Shown here piece after piece: positions 45,543-57,322 of a stretch of DNA of 64,000 bases (its first letter is position 1; each line of letters starts with the position of its first letter). The notes beneath the pieces were generated by a model, which did no database searches, was not told the DNA's origin, and was given only the letters and a program-made list of their open reading frames with translations. The stretch comes from Microstegium vimineum. Taxonomy: Eukaryota; Streptophyta; Magnoliopsida; Poales; Poaceae. The DNA lies in contig CM039129.1 in the NCBI GenBank assembly GCA_022036555.1, positions 24,213,305 through 24,277,304 on the forward strand, in the 5' to 3' direction. A program made the position numbers and the translations under genes.

Positions 45543-47685
45543 TGTAACACTCCAAAAATTGCATTGTTTTGAAAAGCATGAAATTGATCTAGTTATGCTT
45601 TTATTGTTATGCATTTAATATAATTGATAATATATATAGTTTTGTTGAATTAAAAATTGTGATGTAGAAACATGATTGAGCATTTGTGTTTTTGTCATGA
45701 GTGGATTTTGAAAATCTTTTAAACCTGATTCTGAAAAGTATTTTAAAAATGGCATTGAAAAAAATCAATTTTGGAAAATTATGAAAGCTTTCTTTCTCTC
45801 TATCTCACTTTCTCTCTTTCTGGCCCAATTCTCATTTGGCCGCAGCCCTTGCTCCCTCCCCCTTTTTTCCTTCTTGGGCTATGCCCTTCTTCCTGGCTCG
45901 GCCCAGCGTGCAGGAAGCCCCCTTCCTCCCTTTTCTATCTTGGGCTGGCTCGGCCAAGTCCTAGTGCGGGAGAGCCCGCACCCCTTCCTCCTTGTGCCGC
46001 TGACCTTCGGGTCCCACTAGTCAGCGCTTTCCTTCCCCATCCCCTTGTCGAGTTCGATTCGGCGCCGAACACCGAATCCCTCCCGAACCCACCTTTCACG
46101 CGATTTCTTGTTGCCTAACTCGATCCGAGCACCCCTATAAGTCGTTCGCCCCCCTCGCTTTCATTTTTATCATCTGCTGGCAATCGCCGTCCTAACCGAG
46201 CCACAGAGCCGATTACGAACACAGGATCCGCCGCCATCGCCATTGGAGCGTTTCCAAGGTCCTCGTTCCTTCTTCTTGCTCTCTCTCCATTTGGGGCTTG
46301 CAGAGGTATACCGTAAGACCCTTCCTTGCTTGGTGTTGCTTTTTGTTGCTCATCCTGGCTTGTCACTGTCTGCAAGGAAGCGGGAGCCGCCTCACAAAGC
46401 CATTGGTCCTCTGTACTGCACCTCTGTCCGCGCGAGCACCCTAGGTGAGTTCGCGACGCTCCCCTGTTCCTCTCGGATCTTGTGGTTTGTGAAACGGTGG
46501 ACCGGAGATCTCGGTCTAGTTGCGCCGCCGAGCTCCATAGCTCCGGCCACGGAGTTGGCCGCGCCGGAGTTCTGTGCCGACGCTGCTCCTCCCCTCTTTT
46601 CTCTCTCCCTCCTCAGTTCTAATCTGAGCCGTCTGAAGCCGATCTAACGACCGAGGAGCAAGGATACCTCTTTGTGGTATTATTTTTGCAAAAGAATCCT
46701 CCAAATACTTTAAGTATGAACCCGCCATCCATGGCACCCTCCTAGAATGCGCTTTTGCCACTGAAAAGCGTAATCTCGATCGGAATTTGTTTTATTCAAA
46801 TAAAAATGCAAATGCATTATTTACAGAATTGACACTCAATTTCAAATGCCCATAACTCTCTCGTTTTAAATCCGATTTGATCTGTTCAAATTGCATTAGA
46901 TTCGTAATAAAATTCTTTATATGTTAGTGCTACTTTTAGTCAATTTTGAAAGTTTTTAATTTCGTGATTATATTTAATTTAATATCTTTTTATATGAAAA
47001 CTTGTTTAATTCATAAATTCGTCGTTTTAGCTCTGATTTTCGTGCACGAAACGTCTATGTGATCGTGGAGATAAGTAGATTAGTTTTAGAAACTATTCAT
47101 CTTGTTTTATTACTGTTGGTGTACTAGTGTAATAATAGATTTGTTTGCTTCGTGTATGTTTGCCGATGTATTGTATGGTGTTGTTTGATGATCGGTGTAG
47201 ACGTTGAGCCAGCAGTTGAAGAGTCAGAGTTCTTCGGTGATCAAGATCAGCAAGACTAGAAAGAATACTATGAAGAAGGCAAGTAGAACATGGGATTATC
47301 CTTGTTGTCCTATTCATGAATAAAATATAACTCATATGCATGATTCCTTGTTTACCATAGTTAGATCCTAGTGATTGATATCCTGAATACCTGTTGCCTA
47401 TGATTTTTATCACCACATATGATTAGTATTGCTAGCGCTCATACTAGATGTACATGATCTTAATGTGTTAATGGCTATATGCAACAATGATAAAACTCGT
47501 TTTTATCAATACTGGATTATAGGAGCTTATCTGTGGCAAAACTAGGATATACAGTACAACCACGAGGGCTATGTGGCTCTGGCTTTAGCTCAGTATTGGG
47601 ACCTTTTCTAGCTCGTTCAGGGGATACCTTTATTGTCAAAAGGAGCGTGCCAAGACAGATATAGTGTGGTTCCTAATCTATGAGT
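45543..47685 (+). repeat. Outer LTR-type sequence 2, segment 1 (starts TGTAACACTCC)
   Basis: Same TGTAACAC start as at 25778, then diverged. Contains a GC-rich leader-like part (45840-46640) with CACCCCTATAAGTCG, a possible TATA box, and introns-like AT-rich DNA. Frames of up to 134 codons have no motif. Interrupted by Tat element B. Confidence 0.5.
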
Positions 47686-48872
47686 ATTAACCATCAACAG
47701 AGGTGTGTTCCCATGTAGCCATGATGACAATTAACCCGATAACCTGACCGATTTACTAGCATTGGGGTGTTTCCATGCAGCCATAAGAGTAAACAAGCCA
47801 AGACACATCTAGTACATTCAATAGATCTAGTAGATTAAAGAGATAAAGTACATATATCATATAATTGAAGCATAACTAGATCGGCTATGTTAGCCGATAT
47901 GGGATCTATGAAGCTTGAACAAGATCCATACATCCAGCCTCGGACGGATATAAATTTGGACAGACATAACCCAACACACATGGCAGTGGGGTCCGGTAGA
48001 TGCAGCCGTACCACGTATGTTGGACCAGATCCAACCACACTCAAACTAATCTAATAACCGAACATATGTATCGAACCCGCAACATGTAACAATCGCAACC
48101 GAAGGATTAGCTGATATGGTCTTAGATCTATCGCCCCACTAGGTATGAAAGTAAATGCATTGGAGGCAATAGATCTAGATAGAAGATAAACCATGAGCCA
48201 ATCCATCAGTTGAGATTGGTCAAGATGTTATAGAAATAGATTAAACAATGTATAATAGAGAATATCGATAACTTAATGAATCTATTATATCGCCAATCTA
48301 ATAGAGCTAATAACTAGCTCGAAGCCACAATTCATGTGAGGTTGAAGCAATGCAGCCTCATGAATAATAGATTCAAATCGATAACTAGCTCATACCGAGC
48401 TTGCACGAGTTACACAATACAACCGTACAAATGAGACATGAACCAAGGCTAGAATTACAAGCAAACTAGAGGTCGATCTAGTCGATGCAACCCAATCCGT
48501 CGAAGGTTCACCGAAATCTACTCTACTCCTACTCCTAGGGTTGGTCGGAGGCCGGAAACTAAGTACTAGTTGTGTATTTGATTGATTGGATCTCTTTCTC
48601 ATTCCCTAGGCCTTGCTATTTATAGATCATAGCATGTACCCAAACCGGCTGTCACGCAAGTCTTAATAATAAGGAAACAAAACATGACTTGGGCCTCAAT
48701 CCACTGCATCACCAAGATTGTCACGCACGTTCTGTTGAAATCGGTCGAAAGATCTCTCCATGATCTCAGATTTCCTTAGTCGATCTTTCGGACCCATGTT
48801 GGATATCTCCTCCGAAGTCCTGCTAGGGGCCCATGAGTGCATATCTAACTGTACCAAAATATGGTGTTAACA
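47686..48872 (-). repeat. 3' LTR (element sense) of Tat element B, truncated
   Basis: 1187 bp matching 55325-56511 one to one in length, from ATTAACCAT to GGTGTTAACA. The part matching 54866-55324 is absent, so its outer end is deleted. Confidence 0.9.
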
Positions 48873-48888
48873 CATGCCCCCCAATTTT
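48873..48888 (-). other. Polypurine tract of Tat element B
   Basis: The minus strand reads AATTGGGGGGCATG immediately before TGTTAACACC. Confidence 0.8.
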
Positions 48889-49098
48889 GGGATAAACCTG
48901 TTTTATTCCACAATTCCTTCAGAAATTCCAAGAGTCGTACCAACAGTCGGCTCGGCTTCCCAAAATATCTTTGCACTGCTGGGAACCGAACCAAAATATC
49001 TTTGCACTGTTGGGAACTGGAACAGCCGACTCCTCTGCTTCCGCTAACTTCACGCCGTAACGCGTCCTCAGATTGACTCTTCATCTCCACAAAGGATC

Positions 49099-49105
49099 TA
49101 TATAA
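49099..49105 (+). promoter_or_regulatory. TATA box of the antisense unit in Tat element B
   Basis: TATATAA, 128 bases upstream of the ATG at 49233 and on the strand opposite to pol. With the spliced frame downstream it suggests an internal antisense promoter. Confidence 0.55.
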
Positions 49106-49232
49106 TGCTATGTGTCCCCCGGGCTTCGATACTCATTCATAGCCAATCTGTAGTGTAACCTTCCGAATCCCTCAAGAACCATCAAGAAAACCCCAATAGC
49201 CAGAGACGATAGCCACAGGAAGCGTCCGGCGG

Positions 49233-50100
49233 ATGGCCTCCCGGAGGGTATCCCCATGCGTCAGTGCCTCCTCTTGCTATGGTAAGATGATCAATGATTC
49301 CATCCTCTCGAATGTACCTTATTTGGGGCCTTTTCCTTCTTTCAACGTGGTCATCGATGGCAGTGTCCGCCGCATTGACCTCGCAACCGACAAGCCCCTT
49401 CCTCCTCCCAGGTTCCTGGGGGCTGGCACTTTTGAAGCTCCGCCGTCTCCGTCCGGCTTCGACTCCAGTGTTTCTTCCATGGAGGAGGAACGTCGCTGTA
49501 TATGGGAGATTCGTGGACTCCTTTTAGAAGCCACCAAAGAGGAGAACCATCTCAGAGAGGTGGTCGAGGTGCAGCAGGTGGCCTTGAACGCCACCGGGGA
49601 TGAACTAGCCGAGGCGAGAAATTGGCTATCTGCAACCGATAATACGGTGGCAAGTAAGACATTTCTTCCCTAGTCATCCATTCTAGATTCTTTCCGTTTC
49701 TTTGTATCATCCTCACCCCTTTTTGGCTCCCACAGTGCTGACAACGCAGTTGGAGGACCTGCGCCAGATTGCCACCACCGCCGCTGATGCCGTCAACGCC
49801 AGAGGTGATGCCTTGGGGCACCGTCTCTAGGATATCTAACGTCGAGCCCAGGAGGTGGCTCTCCACGCTATCTGCCATTGTGCCATTGTGGCCGTCTCCC
49901 CCGCTGAGGGCACCTCTGATATCAACCTCTAGGACATAGAGCCTGGGTTTCCAGGGAACGACGACCCTGAAGATTATGAAGAGCTTTAGGAAGCTTTCTG
50001 GGAGTATGGCAAAGTGATAGTTGGCACTACCCGCACCGAGGACATTATTAGCAAAGTGTTCCTCGGCGATTAGCTCGTAATAGGACCTTTGAGTTTTAGC
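49233..50100 (+). pseudogene. Antisense additional ORF of Tat element B, spliced, coiled-coil-like
   Basis: Exon 1 runs from ATG 49233 (MASRRVSPCVSASSCYGK) to 49653; donor GTAAGA, acceptor CTCCCACAG, intron 49654-49735 (82 bp). Exon 2 restores the frame with MLTTQLEDLRQIATTAADAV and continues to about 50090. The joined product is Glu/Ala/Leu-rich with heptad-like spacing (EENHLREVVEVQQVALNATG), so probably a coiled coil. Five in-frame stops in exon 2 (TAG at 49828, 49930, 49987 and 50071; TAA at 49837) all sit where a single C-to-T change from Gln explains them. Tat elements are known to carry additional ORFs at this place; function unknown. Confidence 0.7.
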
Positions 50101-50283
50101 TCTGTTCTTCAGTATGTATGCCTCTGCTTTGTCAGAGCTTTTGTTCCGTCACCACCTCTTTTATTTTTATTATTTTTCTTTTTTTTTGGTCTAGAGGCGA
50201 TACACACTGTATCGACTATCAATGGCCCCGAACCCAGCTAGGCCGATCGTTTTTGTGCTGAAGGCAATACACATCATATCGTC

Positions 50284-51195
50284 TATCCGATTCGATCGAC
50301 TATAGTGTATCGACCCACACGCTGGGGTAGTACTTCTTGAAGTATTTTCCATTAAGTGCTCTGGAATACTCTTCTCCCTCTAGAGTTTTGTAGAAGTAAG
50401 CATTACCTAGAGTGCCTCTTGTAATCCGGTAAGGACCTTCCCAGTTTGGCAACCATTTGTTGTATTTGCTATCCTTAGTTCCGCTGGCAAAATGACCTTC
50501 CAAACCATGTCTCCTTGATTGAACCTTTTCTCTCTGACCTTCTCATCATAGTATTTGGCGACCCTGAGTTTATTAGCCTCAATATTCCCTAGGGACCTTA
50601 ATCGATGCAAGCTCAGATCATCAAGGTTGTCCATCATAAGATTCTTATAATCGTCGGCCTCCAGATTATCCTGCTGAGCAATTCTCCGAGACCCAACACT
50701 CATTTGCCATGACAGTACAGCCTCCTGCCCATAGACCAGTTCATAAGGTGAACACTTGGTTGACCCATGACAAGTCATCCTGTAAGATCACAAACTTTCC
50801 ACAAGTATCAGATGCCATCGTTTAGGATACTCCAGGATCTTCTTTTGGATTATCTTAATCAATATCTGGTTGGATGCTTCTACTTACCCATTGGCCTAAG
50901 CGTAATACGGGGATGAGTTGATTAGTTTGAAACCCGTCTCAGCCGCAAAGTCACCGAATTCTTTGGACGTGAACATCGTCCCTTGATCGGTGATGATGGT
51001 CTAAGGGACACCGAACCTATAAATGATATGTTCCCTCAGTAACTCAATTACATTGGTTGACGACGCTTCTTTTAGAGGGATGGCTTCAACCCACTTGGTG
51101 AAATAATCTGTCGCCACCAATACAAACTTATGACCCTTGCTGGACGATGGGAACACCTGACTGATCAAGTCTATCCCCATCCCCTGAATGGCCAT
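50284..51195 (-). pseudogene. Integrase core and C-terminus, Tat element B
   Basis: DLISQVFPSSSKGHKFVLVA, then FTKWVEAIPL and IIYRFGVP, with TAG at 51003-51001, then ITDQGTMFTSKEF and a second TAG (50898-50896) before ANGQVEASNQ. C-terminal pieces LVYGQEAVL, YDEKVREKRFNQGDMVWKV and NWEGPYRITRGTLGNAY follow in shifted frames, ending near 50300. Catalytic D, D and E are visible, but the frame is broken at least four times. Confidence 0.88.
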
Positions 51196-51233
51196 GACTG
51201 AACGATGGGATTCATAGCCGATGTCGGGGATTT

Positions 51234-51986
51234 CTAAATCTTACCAAATTTCTGGCACTCCTGGCAACCCTTATAATGTCTAAAGCAATCTTCCATTATG
51301 GTTGGCCAAAAGTATCCTGCCCTCTTGATCATCCATTTCATCTTCTGAGCAAATTGATGTGCACCACATATGCCTTCGTGGATTTCTCCCATTAGCAGCT
51401 TGGCTTCTTCTTTGTTAAGGCACTTGAGTAGCACACCCTCGACTGTCCTATGATATAGCTGATCATCAAGAATGACAAACTTGGTAGCCTGGTACCTCAG
51501 CTTTCTGGAGACTTGCTGCAAAGGGTTCTTCAGGTACTCGATGATGCTGGTCCTCCAATCACGATCATCTACCAACTCATTAGCCAAAATCTCCACGACT
51601 TGCTGATACCCAAAAGCACTTTGAGCCAATCTATTAGCTTCTTGATTCTGGCCTCTGAGAATATGCCTGATGCTGACTGAGGGCAACGACTCAAGCAATT
51701 CACGACAATCTTCATGATACCTTTTTAGTATCTCATCCTTGCACTCGTATAGGCCGAGCAGTTGATTAATTACCAATTGGGAATCCCCGAAAACCACAAC
51801 AACTTTGGCCCCTATCTCTCGTAGCAGTTGTAGTCCTTTGAGAAGGGCTTCATATTCAACCTTGTTGTTGGTAGTTGTCGGCCTGATCGGGAAAGCATAA
51901 TCTAGGCTTGCCCCCGAGGCAATACCAGGATGACACCAATGCCCCCTCCCTGTTTGCAGGTAGATCCATCGAAGAACAATGCCCAT
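51234..51986 (-). pseudogene. Second RNase H and integrase zinc finger, Tat element B
   Basis: Archaeal-type RNase H with NNKVEYEALLKGLQLLREIG and VVFGDSQLVINQL. Then the integrase N-terminal zinc finger with EIHEGICGAHQFAQKMKWMI and CFRHYKGCQECQKFGK (H-H-C-C). The RNase H start, ALFFDGSTCKQGGGIGVIL, is in the preceding frame. Confidence 0.9.
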
Positions 51987-52750
51987 GGGGCCATGTCTAC
52001 CAGTCTGATTCCCTTCTCGTGATGGTGAGTGATGAAGTCGGCCACCACCTGACCCTTAACCGCCTTGGCCGGCTCATATCTTAGGTCGAATTCCGATACC
52101 GCAAGGATCCATTTGTCAATCCTTCCATTCAGAATAGGCATAGACAACATGTGCTTGATGACATCAAACTTCGACACCACCATGCATTCTGACAATAGCT
52201 GGTAATGGCGTAGCTTGATGCAGCAAAAGTATAAGCACAGGCACAACTTCTTTGTGGGAGAATACCTTGTTTCAGGATCGAGAAGCCTCTGACTAAGATA
52301 GAACACCACTCTCTCCTTTCCTTTGAATTCTTGTATCAGAGCCGATCCAATCGTGCGGTCGTCCGCTATTACGTACAACCTGAAAGGCTTCCCACTCTGA
52401 GGAGGGATCAGCACCAGCGAAGATTTTAAATATTCCTTGATCTCCTCGAAAGCCTTCTGCTGTTGTCTGCCCCATCTGAACTCTTGCTTGTTCTTTAGCT
52501 TCAGCAGAACTGAGAACATCAGGATCTTAGCTGATAGATTCAATATGAATCGTGTGATAAAATTGAGTGTGCCGATCAAAGACTGCAACTCAGTCTTCGT
52601 AGTTGGTGGCATGGCCTTGTCTATTGTGTCGAAGCTCTTCTGCCCAATTTCAATTCCCTTTTCATGTACCATGAAACCTAGAAATTGTCCAACCGTTACT
52701 CCGAAAGCACACTTGTGAGGTTCATCCTGAAACCATGCTTCTTTGCACAC
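51902..52750 (-). pseudogene. RT end and first RNase H, Tat element B
   Basis: An open frame from the RT thumb (CAFGVTVGQFLGFMVHEKGI) through the connection FRWGRQQQKAFEEIKEYL to RNase H, RLYVIADDRTIGSALIQEF, where the usual catalytic DAS is read as ADD, and YSPTKKLCLCLYF. It ends in MAPWALFFDGSTCKQGGG, the start of the second RNase H. Confidence 0.88.
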
Positions 52751-53401
52751 CCCAAAGTGGCTCTGAGATCTTCAAGGTGCTTTCGATATTCCTTAGACTT
52801 CACCACCACGTCGTCGATGTAGAATTCTATTGTTTTACCGATCAACTTATGAAAGATATAATTCATAACTCTCTAATAAGTTGCGCCGACATTCTTCAAC
52901 CTGAAGGTCATAACTACCCATTCGTACAATCCCAATGCACCAAGACACCTGAATGCAGTTTTGTGCACGTCCTCTTCCGCCATGAAGATCTGATTGTATC
53001 CGACATTGCCATCCATGAAACTAATCACTTTATGGCTTGCTACTGTGTCAACCAGCATATCGGCCACCAGCATCAGGTACCCGTCCATCGGGGTAGCCTT
53101 GTTGAGGTCCCTGAAGTCGATGCAGACTCTCATTTTTTCCATTCTTCTTGTACACAAGGACCACGTTGGCGATCCATTCGGCGTATCTGCTTTGCCGAAT
53201 GAACTTTTCCTCATATAGCCGAGTAATTTCAGTCTTCACGTCGGCCATAATGTCGGCTCTAATTCTTCTGGGTTGCTTCTTGACCGGCCGACATCCTTCC
53301 TTAATCGGCAGACGGTGTTCAACCAATTCTCGGTCAAGACCAGGCATTTCATAGTACTCCCAAGCGAAACAATCCTTATACTCTTTTAACAGAGCGATCA
53401 A
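52751..53401 (-). pseudogene. Reverse transcriptase fingers/palm, Tat element B
   Basis: EYKDCFAWEYYEMPGLDREL and HRLPIKEGCRPVKKQPRR, then a shift, MRVCIDFRDLNKATPMDGY, FMDGNVGYNQIFM, VMTFRLKNVGATY, a TAG at 52875-52873, and RVMNYIFHKLIG with the catalytic FYIDDVVVKSKE (about 52800-52830). Broken by one frameshift and a stop. Confidence 0.88.
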
Positions 53402-54185
53402 ATCCTCTCTAAACTTTGGGTCTAATTTAGTGCTGATATACGTCGGCCTCGGTTTATCACCATTTCCAATATGAACTGCTTATAATTCATTAGCCAATGC
53501 AAATCCCTTGCCCAGCTTACCCTCGTCGTCATCAATTGGGGTATGCATTACTTCACCCTTCTTTAAGCCGACTGCTCGGATTGGCTGTTGACACACCATA
53601 TTGAAAGTGAGGAGGTATCCTTGCAAGCTTCTGCCGGAAAATAGTCACAAGCATAGTTCTCCAAATCCTAGTGAACAAGGTCAATGGTTGCTATGGAAAT
53701 TGAATCATCGACCGGAATGACCTCAAGTTCATCATTGTCCAGCCTTTGTATTGCAACCTGATGTATTGTAGATGGGATGCAACAGTTAGCATGAATCCAA
53801 TCTCTTCCCAAGAGAAGATTGTACGAACCATCTCCGTCAATGATGAAGAAAGTTGTCAACAGAGTTTTGCTGCCAACTGTCAACTCCACCTACCAAAGTC
53901 GCCAAGTGCCAGATCTGTCTTGAAGAGCGTCTCGGATTCCAGCCCCAGTTTCAGAATGTTGTGAGCTGGCATCAGGTTGATTGAGGCGCCACCATCGATC
54001 AATATCCTCCCAACGGATCTCTCGTTGATGTGTCCTTGGATGTATAGTGCCTTCAGGTGCCTATGCCTCGTAGGCTTGCCGAAGACCGCCTGGAATTCAT
54101 GTGTGAGTGCACTGGACTGCTCCCCAAACTCTGACTCATGGAAGTCGGAATAGACTTCGGTATCCACCGGTGCCCTGGACTCCAC
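53402..54185 (-). pseudogene. Protease region, Tat element B
   Basis: ALYIQGHINERSVGRILIDG, then GASINLMPAHNILKLGL: the IDGGAS active site of Tat-type aspartic proteases (about 53950-54010). A shift then leads to TTFFIIDGDGSYNLLLGRDW (53668-53889). The linker to RT is degraded. Confidence 0.85.
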
Positions 54186-54329
54186 AGGTAGGAAGAAGCT
54201 AGCGGCATGACCTGCTGCCTCATGATGCCGCCTGTCAGCCCTCTGACGTCGGACCCTCCTCTTCTGGGTCTTGGTTAGCCTTCTAGGACTCTGAGATGCT
54301 TGGTGCTCGTTAGGCTGGCCTTGTCGAGA

Positions 54330-54830
54330 CTAAGCACGGTCTATGCTGACAACCTCAGTATTGGGCCAACCACGAACACCATCTTCTATGACACGCCGAT
54401 TCCTCTCCTTGTATTCCATGTCTCCCCAAGTTAATCGGCCATTAGCTTGGAGCCTCCTGTATTCTTCAAACCGTTCATTGCACCCAGGACAATTATCCCT
54501 TGTAGGCAACTCCAGATTCTTGATGAGGCAGTATGCAAAGAACGAGCAATTCTCATGCACGTCGATCGACTCTCCAGCTCTGGAATGCTCTGTTAGCGGT
54601 TTCTTCACTTTATCTTTTTCGTTCTGACGCCTCCACCTGGCCTGAGCAGTAGGTAGGTACTCAGCGCCAGGTGGATCGACTATTCCATCCAAGACGAGCA
54701 GGGCTCTCTGTCTCTCCATCCTCTGCATGATTTCCTGGAATTCTTCCTCGGTCACTCGAGAGTCCGTACCGAGGCCCTTCAGCCTCTCATCTTGGGTTGG
54801 GTGTGAGACTCTAGCCTTGCCTTTGTCCAT
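54330..54830 (-). pseudogene. Short Gag-like protein of Tat element B
   Basis: The ATG at 54830 lies only 14 bases past the primer site (MDKGKARVSHPTQDERLKG). A charged segment is followed by a knuckle-like CSFFAYCLIKNLELPTRDNC and PGCNERFEEYRRLQ. 166 codons to a TAG at 54332-54330, followed in frame by SRQGQPNEHQ. The Gag capsid domain is not present. Confidence 0.72.
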
Positions 54831-54844
54831 GTTTTATGATTGTG

Positions 54845-54862
54845 GTCCCACTGGGCGTGCCA
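54845..54862 (-). other. Primer binding site of Tat element B
   Basis: The minus strand reads TGGCACGCCCAGTGGGAC, three bases inside the LTR ending CAACACA. Confidence 0.78.
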
Positions 54863-54865
54863 AAA

Positions 54866-56511
54866 TGTGTTGATGCAAAAATGGGGTATTTTGGCGTCAG
54901 CACTGCGTAAGGCCTGTGGAGATCGTGCAACAGTGGAGCTTGATCTCCTAAACCTCTAAAGCGGCTCAAGCCATTTTGGGGATCGATCTTAGGCGTGCCA
55001 GTAAATTTGACTTGCAATTGACAAGGAGATGAAATGTCAAATTATGGAACCTGTCGGTTGTTGCTAGACAGTTCCATGAGTGTGCGGCTCTCATATAGCC
55101 AATGAATATAGGATATTGACTAAAGAGTCAACTCCAAGCAGTGTGAAACATAAGAATGGTACACAAACAATTGTCACAAGATATCAAATAAAGATAACCT
55201 GAATAGCCGACAAGAACAAACAATACATGAATAGCCGATTATATGACAAGAATAAGGTAAAGATGCGACATACATAACATTATCGACATCAAACTACCAA
55301 ATATACCGAACATATCATATAAAGATTAACCATTAACAGAGGTGTGTTCCCATGTAGCCATGATGACAATTAACCCGATAACCTGACCGGTTTACTAGCA
55401 TTGGGGTGTTTCCATGCAGCCATAAAAGTAAACAAGCCAAGCCACATCTAGTACATTCAATAGATCTAGTAGATTAAAGCGAAAAATTACATATATCGTA
55501 TAATTGAAGCATAACCAGATCGGCTACGTTAGCCGATATGGGATCCATGAAGCTTGAACAAGATCCATTCATCCAGCCTCGGACGGATCTAAATTTGGAC
55601 AGACATAACCCAACACACATGGTAGTGGGGTCCGGTAGATGCAACCGTACCACGTATGTTGGACCAGATCCAACCACACTCAAACCAATCTAATAACTGA
55701 ACATATGTCTCGAACCCGCAACATGTAACAATCGCAACCAAAGGATTAGCCGATATGATCTAAGATCTATCGCCTCACTAAGTATGAAAGTAAATGCATC
55801 GGGGGCAATAGATCTAGATAGAAAATAAAGCACGGGCCAATCCATCAGTTGAGATTGGGCAAGATATTGTAGCAATAGATTAAACAAAGTATAACAGACA
55901 ATATCGATAACTTAATGAATCTATTAGATAGCCAATCTAATAGAGCTGATAACTAGATCGAAGTCATGTTTCATGTGAGATTGAAGCAATGCAGCCCCAT
56001 GAATAATAGATTCAAACCGATAACTATCTCATACCGAGCTTGCACAACTTACCCAATACAACTATACAAACGAGATATGAACCAAGGCTTGACTTACAAG
56101 AAAACTGGAGGTCGATCTAATCGATGCAGCCCAATCCGCCGAAGGTTCACCGAAATCTACTCTACTCCTACTCCTAGGGTTTGTCGAAGGCCGGAAACTA
56201 AGTACTAGTTGCGTATTTGATTGATTGGATCTCTTTCTCATTGCCTAGGCCTTGCTATTTAGAGATCATAGCATGTACCCTAACCGACCGTCATGCAAGT
56301 CCTAATAATAAGGAAACAAAACATGACTTGGGCCTCAATCCACTCCATCACCGAGATTGTCGCGCACGTTCTGTTGAAATCGGCCGAAAGATCTCTCCAT
56401 GATCTCATATTTCTTTAGTCGATCTTTCAGGCCCATCTTGGATATCTCCTCCAAAGTCCTGCTAGGGGCCCATGAGTGCATATCTGACCGTACCAAAATA
56501 TGGTGTTAACA
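54866..56511 (-). repeat. 5' LTR (element sense) of Tat element B
   Basis: 1646 bp from TGTGTTGATGCAAAAATGG to GGTGTTAACA. The last 1187 bp match the left LTR with scattered substitutions. Confidence 0.9.
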
Positions 56512-57322
56512 GTGTCATAGACAGGTTGGCTCTACATCCCCCTGCCACGAACCTTTCGGCCCTAACTTGTTAGAAGAACCCTTGAAAGGTTTCATAATGT
56601 ATCCTGCCTGCTCACCTTGGTAGTGTTTTGGGAGTCATGATCCCGGGCATATGGGCAACATGACTCGTGGGTAAAGTTGTACACCTTTGCGCAGAGTTAA
56701 AAACTATCATGATAGCTGTGCTCACGGACACGTGGCTCGGAAAACTCATATAATTATTGGGTTCTTATTTCTCTATTGGCTATGCATGTTGTTATTCATT
56801 TATTATATCATTTTCATTACTTTATGATCATGGATACTTGAGCTTATGCATTACCTTGGCAATTGTTGATATTTAAAATGAATTTGATATACTTAAAATG
56901 CTTACCGCTATGAACCATGCATATCCCTTTTGAGCTTCATGAACCCCGTGTTGTATTTGCGGAGTACGTATGTGCTCACCCTTGCATTAAAAAACCACAT
57001 ATGAAGATTGGATTGATGATCACCGCAATGAGTACTATTCTTGGAATCAACCAGTCAACTAGTCCCGGTTGGAGCTTCCGCAAAAGTAGTTATTGAATAT
57101 TCATTCGCTACGTAATAAGAACTGTGATGATACTTTTATGATTTGTCAACTCATGTGTGTGACTATTCCTAGGGTGCACATGAGCCTTTTATGCACTTGT
57201 TTTTGTTCTAAAAACGAGTGTGACAAATTGGTATCATGTACGATCTTGGTTGGAACGATGTGTGGATTGAAATCCTTCGAGATTTCTAGGACTACTGGGC
57301 TTATATGGGCTCTAGTGTGACA
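56512..57322 (+). repeat. Outer LTR-type sequence 2, segment 2
   Basis: Continues after Tat element B and ends GGCTCTAGTGTGACA, a plausible LTR end (CA). No coding frame. The bases after it (GTGTA) do not match those before 45543 (CATGT), so a solo LTR is not proven. Confidence 0.5.

Larger units (their letters stand above)
47686..56511 (-). mobile_element. Tat-lineage Ty3/gypsy retrotransposon B, about 8.8 kb
   Basis: Minus-strand element with LTRs starting (element sense) TGTTAACACCATATTTTGG. The right LTR is complete (54866-56511); the left copy lacks its last about 459 bases. Primer site and purine tract are present. It codes for a short gag-like protein, DGG-type protease, RT, two RNase H domains and integrase, all with stops. 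It carries a plus-strand spliced antisense frame between integrase and 3' LTR. Right flank is GTGTC; left flank has GTGTG, a possible imperfect target duplication. Confidence 0.92.

Noticed and set aside
45771..46647. Gene-like GC-rich stretch with ORFs of 115-134 codons
   Set aside because: Continuous with an LTR-type sequence starting TGTAACAC; such LTRs have a GC-rich leader of this kind, and no protein motif is present.
45543..57322. Solo LTR with target duplication
   Set aside because: Bases before (CATGT) and after (GTGTA) do not match, so the end at 57322 or the solo status is unproven.
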